From Tomocerus qinae (lineage: Eukaryota > Arthropoda > Collembola > Entomobryomorpha > Tomoceridae), in NCBI GenBank assembly GCA_020055645.1, contig JAECZT010000010.1, positions 431,891 through 495,890 of the forward strand: a DNA stretch of 64,000 bases. Reading direction: 5' to 3'. Shown one piece after another: positions 57,871-64,000 of the stretch. Below the pieces are notes generated by a model. That model was given only the letters and a program-made list of their open reading frames with translations. It did no database searches and was not told the DNA's origin. A program made the position numbers and the translations under genes. Numbering within the stretch: position 1 is the first letter of the stretch; each line of letters starts with the position of its first letter.

Positions 57871-58429
57871 GGTATCTCCGAGATGCTAATGGAAATAGTG
57901 TTTGGATGATAATATACGACTTCGTGGAAAATCCATTTGGAAGTGCCAAAATATAGATATATTGTAATTGTGTATAAAATAGATTGAAAATCTTGTGTCT
58001 TTAATTTATATAATTAGTCGGCAGAAAGGTCATAATTTAGATAGATACATCGGAAAATCTGTATAGATTATTGGTGTCAGAGTGTTAGAATGTAAATACC
58101 TGTTATCAACTTAGTTTAATGAAATGAGGAATAGATGTCCGTCTCGGGTAAAGGTTTTCTCAAATTTTGTCTTTTCCACCTTGATTTGAGTTTTTACACC
58201 TTACCCCCAGGTAATGGCAGTAGGCGGACTAGGATAGAAAAGGTGAACTCAATAAAGTAGGTACAAGATAATTTTCGTTCTGGGCACAAAGGTACATCTT
58301 TGTTAATTTATATAACAACACAAGTTTGTAAATAAAGACTTCCATTCGTAAGACGATTAGTTTCGGGCATAACAAAAAAGTTTGAAAATTCATTCCAACA
58401 GAGTTAGTCAGAATTTTAAGTAGGGAGAG
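57871..58429 (+). other. 3' end of the retrovirus-like element with polypurine tract
   Basis: Non-coding. AAGTAGGGAGAG at 58419-58429 abuts the 3' LTR and is the likely polypurine tract. Nothing else is recognised. Confidence 0.55.
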
Positions 58430-58977
58430 TGTCATGAATGCCCGAAATACATATAAAAAGAATTAAGTAAATTGCTAAAATCGGTTGAATAAGTAGGTAG
58501 TTACGAAAATGTAATGTAAATTCATTTGCGTTATTTAGATCAGAGTCAAGATAGGTAGGTGGTGAATTTATTTTATTTAACTCTGTGTATAAGCATAATT
58601 AGGTAGTTAACGTTGGTATGTCATGATAATAATTTAAGATGCAAATAACATAATCATTTACCATTGTAAGATACAACGCATAGAAAAGAGTTAAACAAAA
58701 CAAAACTTTTGTAAATAAAATGTCTCATGATCTGTATAAGTGATTACGAATGGAATGTAACAAGAACAGAGATGAAGAAATAATAAAGAGAGAAAAATGC
58801 TCCAGTTGCGTTTTATGGAGAGCCCAGAGAAGAGATCTGCTAATATTTATTCCGACCTAATGCATAACCTAATCTTCACGAGTACTAGTCTTACGAATAT
58901 TCAAGTTTATCGGGTTACGGAGGGCCCGACCCTTAATCTTCACGTAAACGGTCAGGTTTATTACTTGGATTATTACA
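58430..58977 (+). repeat. Retrovirus-like element, 3' LTR (548 bp)
   Basis: Same ends as the 5' LTR. It is followed by the ATAC duplication at 58978-58981. Confidence 0.9.
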
Positions 58978-60571
58978 ATACTATACTAGTGGTAAAACCT
59001 CACATTGCCATTCGGGCAATGCGCTGTCTGCTTTGCAGTTTCTCGCGGTATAAAAATTTAAAATATAGGCTTTCTAAGCTTCTAAAAGTGACGACATAGG
59101 TATTTATTGCTATTAGATGTGTTAACAATACAGTTTTACTGCTTCTAGAAGTGCCAAAATAGGTTTCTACTGCTTTCAGAAGTGCACATATAAGTTTTTA
59201 ATGCTTCTAGAAGTGTCAACATAGGGTTTCATTGCTTTTAAAAGTGTTGACAAAGGCATTGTACCGCTTCTATTGTACACATTTGGGAACTGGGAGTGGA
59301 CACTCACACAGACATAAATACAAACTTCCGGTAATTATAATATAGTATAGATCTGTTCCGAAGCGTTCTATTTTTGAGTAAAGATCGGTATTAAGAGATT
59401 GAAAACATTTTTCAGGATTCTGCGAGATGGATATGAGAAATGACTTTAGATATTATACACATTTACAACATAAGATCGTGGACTTTTTTTCAAAAAATTT
59501 AAACATTGGAGCAGTCTCGTTTATCATTTTTGATAGTAGTTTTTTATTTTCTAAGCAATCAAAATTTGAAGAAAGGCCCGGCATTTCAAAAACAACAAAA
59601 TAGTTTCACCAACATGTAGTCTATATCTCACCGCCACTTCCCAATTAACATTCCATAGGGTTTCTACTGCTTTTAGAAGTAAAAACATTTATTTTTACCA
59701 CTTGTGGTAATGTCAACATGGATTTACTACTTCTGGAAGTGTCAACATGGATTTACTACTTCCGGGAGTGTCAACATATGGGTTAACTCCGTATAAGAAT
59801 GCGAGCATAGGGTTTCTACTGCATATAAAATTACACGTTAAAAACCTGGAGAAATATAAGGGAAGAAGGCCAGAAAAACTCGAAAACAAGATATAATTTA
59901 GATGCAGAGTATTAATTAAAGCTCGTAATTTTAAAATTTTCTTCAAAAAAATCTCTCGTGCATTTACTGCTAATTCACTTGCAAATGTCTTCAAAAAAGA
60001 TTTTAGAGACCAAAAATGCAATGGTGGTTCAATTAACGCTTTAAGCGGGGATGGAAAATATTTTTGAAAACGGGAACGCTAGTCAATGCTTCCATTTAGT
60101 GTGGGAACACCTTTGCAATAGTACATGCAAAATAGTAATCGCTCACTAATTGTAACGACTCCAAGTTGTTTTCTGAAAATCAAAATCCAGGTTAAATTGT
60201 CGTATCCATAGTAATTAAGCAAAAATTAAGAGTATAAATTATCCCGTATTAACAACAAATTATCAACTAACTAAATGTCCAAATTGCAATAAAAATGCTT
60301 AAATAGTGTCAAGAAATTGCCACAATGTACAAAGTAACTGTGCAATTAGTATTATCTGCTTTTTATATGGAAAAGTTTTTTGCTTTGAAATAAAGTGTCA
60401 TCTTATTTCAATATTTACATTTATATTTGCAGTTATTAGTACTTACAGTCTAGTTGATAATACAGTATGTCAAGGAAGTGGGTATCCATATGAAATCAGT
60501 TTCCACAGCATAGCAGTTTGTACTTCATTATTCTATGGTTATAATTCTAAGTCTCAAGTTGGGGGTAAGTT
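58978..60571 (-). repeat. R3.4 copy 6, remainder (reverse)
   Basis: Resumes with ATACTATACTAGTGG, covers both TTCnnGAA clusters and the left arm, and ends at the unit boundary near 60571. Confidence 0.85.
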
Positions 60572-63500
60572 TGATATTATTATTAATTTATTACAAGTTG
60601 TTTATCCCTATTATGGATTTACGGATACTGCCCGATACTGACTGTTACTGACTGCCTGTTAGTTGGATATTGACTTGGCTTACTATGGCTGGGTACTATG
60701 GATACGGATTTCCTATGGATACTTACTTTATTGACATACTGTAGTGTAATTCTAATGTTTAGGCAAGTTTTAGGGTTGTTGCAAGGAAATTAACTGTAAA
60801 CGCACGGGGAGATTTTTTAGAAGAAAATTTTAAAATTACGAGCTTTAATTAATACTCTGCATCTAAATTATACCTTGTTTTCGAGTTTTTCTGGCCTTCT
60901 TCCCGTATATTTGTCCAGGTTTTTAACCTTTAATTTAATTTTATTGTTTTTCTTGATAAATCTGGTTATAACTATCATATAACTACGAACTAGAAAAATT
61001 TTAACCAGATTATGTATATTTCGAAATTATTTATATAGGTACCTATCATAGTTGCAGAAATTGACAATAAAAACAAGTTACAAGTAAAAAATTAGTCTTC
61101 GCAAATTTTTGTAACTATTGAAATGGTAATGTAATGTGCAATGTTCGAGTAAACTTCTAATCAACATGTCTCAATTTTCTAAATATTGTTCATCCCTGCC
61201 TAGTTTATAATGTAAGTTTTACATCTATGAAAAAATGATAAATATTATGTTATTTGAGCTACATCTCGAAAAGTTTGATTTTTTCGCAAAATATATTATG
61301 TATGTGACAAGATAATTTTATTTTTTATTGGGGGCTGCCGCCCTCAAACCCCCGCTTTAGGGGAGATCAATAGTTCATATTTTTGCGGTAAGTAAAATCC
61401 ACCACAAGCCGGGAAAGTGCAAGTGTTTGTATTAGTAGTATTGAGCGTGCCTATATTACAATTTTTCATTTTCTATGCCTGGAGTCTCACTCAATGAAAA
61501 TATTTTCCATCCCTGAAATTTTACTTATTATAAATTTTTTACAACCCATGTCAGTGCCCTCAAGCCTAATATATTTTTCATATCTGGAATTGTTCTTGGT
61601 ACTCCGTATTTGCATTGGTATGTGAATGTGACTGGGACTATTGAGAATCAGAATACCACGTAACAGGAATAATGCATCTATAAATCCAACATTATTATTA
61701 TTATTGAGATTTTGTCTAGCGATGCTAATTCAGTTCACTCATTAGTTCGTATCTTTGAAGATTAAATTTGGAAATGGAAATTGTATTGCTAATTACTAGT
61801 CCATCGACTCCATTTCATCCAATACCATATTGCAATGTGACTGCCATAGGTTCTAATCACATTGCCCAATTGACTATGATCAGGGAACAAAAAAAGACCT
61901 TTTTTGCCTTTTACCTTTTTTGATGTTTTTAAGTGCCCCATTTACTTCACTTTACATGTAAATAAGGTTAAAAAAGTAAAAAGGACTGCTTTTTTAGAAA
62001 AAGTAGTACTTTTTACCTTTTTTGTAAAGAAGGAGTACCTTTTAGTTCCCTGACTATGATGCATTTGTACTAATTTGCCAAGGAGATACCAAACAATTTT
62101 AAAGTTCATTCTTCCGGTTCCTACGGCTAAAGTTGAAACCGGATAGTTGGTTTCAAATTAATGCACAGCCCGCAGAAGAATTCTCTACGCTGTCATATAT
62201 GCCATGTTTTACAGAAGCTGCTAGTTTACGAGCAATCGGTGTCAATGGAAATTGAATCAGGATTTAACTGCATACTATACTAGTGGTAAAACCGCACATT
62301 GCCATTCGGGCAATGCGCTGTCTGCTTTGCAGTTTCTCGCGGTATAAAAATTTAAAATATAGGCTTTCTAAGCTTCTAAAAGTGACGACATGGGTATTTA
62401 TTGCTATTAGATGTGTTAACAATACAGTTTTACTGCTTCTAGAAGTGCCAAAATAGGTTTCTACTGCTTTCAGAAGTGCACATATAAGTTTTTAATGCTT
62501 CTAGAAGTGTCAACATAGGGTTTCATTGCTTTAAAAAGTGTTGACAAAGGCATTGTACCGCTTCTATTGTAAACATTTAAACTATGTAAACTGGGAGTGG
62601 ACACTCACACAGACATAAATACAAATTTCCGGTAATTATAATATAGCATAGATCTGTTCCGAAGCGTTCTATTTTTGAGTAAAGATCGGTATTAAGAGAT
62701 TGAAAACATTTTTCAGGATTCTGCGAGATGGATATGAGAAATGACTTTAGATATTATACACATTTACAACATAAGATCGTGCACTTTTTTTCAAAAAATT
62801 TAAACATTGGAGCAGTCTCGTTTATCATTTTTGATAGTAGTTTTTTATTTTCTAAGCAATCAAAATTTGAAGAAAGGCCCGGCATTTCAAAAACAACAAA
62901 ATAGTTTCACCAACATGTAGTCTATATCTCACCGCCACTTCCCAATTAACATTCCATAGGGTTTCTACTGCTTTTAGAAGTAAAAACATTTATTTTTACC
63001 ACTTGTGGTAATGTCAACATGGATTTACTACTTCTGGAAGTGTCAACATGGATTTACTACTTCCGGAAGTGTCAACATATGGATTAACTCCGTATAAGAA
63101 TGCGAGCATAGGGTTTCTACTGCATATAAAATTACACGTTAAAAACCTGGAGAAATATAAGGGAAGAAGGCCAGAAAAACTCGAAAACAAGATATAATTT
63201 AGATGCAGAGTATTAATCAAAGCTCGTAATTTTAAAATTTTCTTCAAAAAAATCTCTCGTGCATTTACTGCTAATTCACTTGCAAATGTCTTCAAAAAAC
63301 ATTTTAGAGACCAAAAATGCAATGGTGGTTCAATTAACGCTTTAAGCGGGGATGGAAAATATTTTTGAAAACGGGAACGCTAGTCAATGCTTCCATTTAG
63401 TGTGGGAACACCTTTGCAATAGTACATGCAAAATAGTAATCGCTCACTAATTGTAACGACTCCAAGTTGTTTTCTGAAAATCAAAATCCAGGTTAAATTG

Positions 63501-63883
63501 TCGTATCCATAGTAATTAAGCAAAAATTAAGAGTATAAATTATCCCGTATTAACAACATATAGCGCTAAAATTATCAACTAACTAAATGTCCAAAGTGCA
63601 ATAAAAATGCTTAAATAGTGTCAAGAAATTGCCACAATGTACAAAGTAACTGTGCAATTAGTATTATCTGCTTTTTATATGGAAAAGTTTTTTGCTTTGA
63701 AATAAAGTGTCATCTTATTTCAATATTTACATTTATATTTGCAGTTATTAGTACTTACAGTCTAGTTGATAATACAGTATGTCAAGGAAGTGGGTATCCA
63801 TATGAAATCAGTTTCCACAGCATAGCAGTTTGTACTTCATTATTCTATGGTTATAATTCTAAGTCTCAAGTTGGGAGTAAGTT
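60572..63883 (-). repeat. R3.4 copy 7, complete reverse unit
   Basis: The only uninterrupted reverse unit. The spacing of AGTCAATGCT between copies 6 and 7 (60081 to 63382) gives a 3301-bp period. Confidence 0.9.
61881..62052 (-). mobile_element. hAT-type MITE, copy 5
   Basis: 172 bp. The TSD ACTATGAT is at 61873-61880 and 62053-62060. Confidence 0.85.
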
Positions 63884-64000
63884 TGATATTATTATTAATT
63901 TATTACAAGTTGTTTATCCCTATTATGGATTTACGGATACTGCCCGATACTGACTGTTACTGACTGCCTGTTAGTTGGATATTGACTTGGCTTACTATGG
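63884..64000 (-). repeat. R3.4 copy 8, cut by the window edge
   Basis: First ~117 bases of the next reverse unit, identical in layout to the start of copy 7. Confidence 0.85.

Larger units (their letters stand above)
46366..58977 (+). mobile_element. Retrovirus-like Ty3/gypsy element with dUTPase and env-like gene, 12.6 kb
   Basis: LTRs of ~540 bp are about 98-99% identical and flanked by the 4-bp duplication ATAC (46362-46365 and 58978-58981). Order: PBS, structured leader, small ORF, dUTPase, small hydrophobic ORF, gag, protease, repeat spacer, RT-RNase H, integrase, env-like ORF, long 3' region with an unassigned ORF, PPT, LTR. It is much longer than the usual 5-9 kb gypsy element. LTR similarity implies a recent insertion, later than the R3.4 amplification. 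gag and pol carry roughly four or five breaks; dUTPase and the env-like frame look whole. Confidence 0.9.

Overview
The window is a eukaryotic, AT-rich stretch with no recognisable host gene. It reads as repeat-rich, heterochromatin-like DNA from a metazoan, most likely an arthropod. The reasons are the BEL/Pao and Ty3/gypsy elements, a PHD-finger non-LTR element, a Helitron with ~80-110 bp spliceosomal introns, and hAT-type MITEs. The species cannot be named from the sequence.

Layout. 1-2499 is the 5' part of a decayed Helitron Rep/helicase gene on the minus strand. It is cut by a diverged BEL/Pao LTR plus primer-binding site (2500-2916). Nested tandem repeats and microsatellites follow (3224-4150). 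From 4198 to the end, the underlying DNA is a complex 3.3-3.4 kb repeat unit, here called R3.4. It has internal inverted arms, a hAT MITE and palindrome-rich sub-repeats. Three copies run forward (4198-10838). After a strand switch, all later copies run in reverse (10896-64000).

The reverse copies are inflated by successive insertions, most with target-site duplications. These are a PHD-EN-RT LINE (12488-16293), a 17.7 kb tandem array of a non-autonomous BEL/Pao element sharing LTRs (16496-34179, 5-bp TSD), a Ty3/gypsy element (34195-40876, 4-bp TSD), a tRNA-derived SINE-like insertion (43655-44151) and a 12.6 kb retrovirus-like Ty3/gypsy element (46366-58977, 4-bp TSD). The last element has near-identical LTRs.

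Most unusual content. (1) The 12.6 kb element carries a complete dUTPase reading frame upstream of gag, followed by a 59-aa two-helix hydrophobic ORF. It also has three leader hairpins in ~95-bp repeats, a 75-bp coding minisatellite between protease and RT, an env-like ORF, and a 2.1 kb 3' region with an unassigned 92-aa ORF. (2) The BEL array is a single insertion of six LTRs and five gag-protease blocks with no RT. (3) The 528-bp LTR of the gypsy element contains eight perfect hairpins in series. (4) That gypsy element also has a second zinc-knuckle ORF after integrase. The LTR elements are treated here as fossils.
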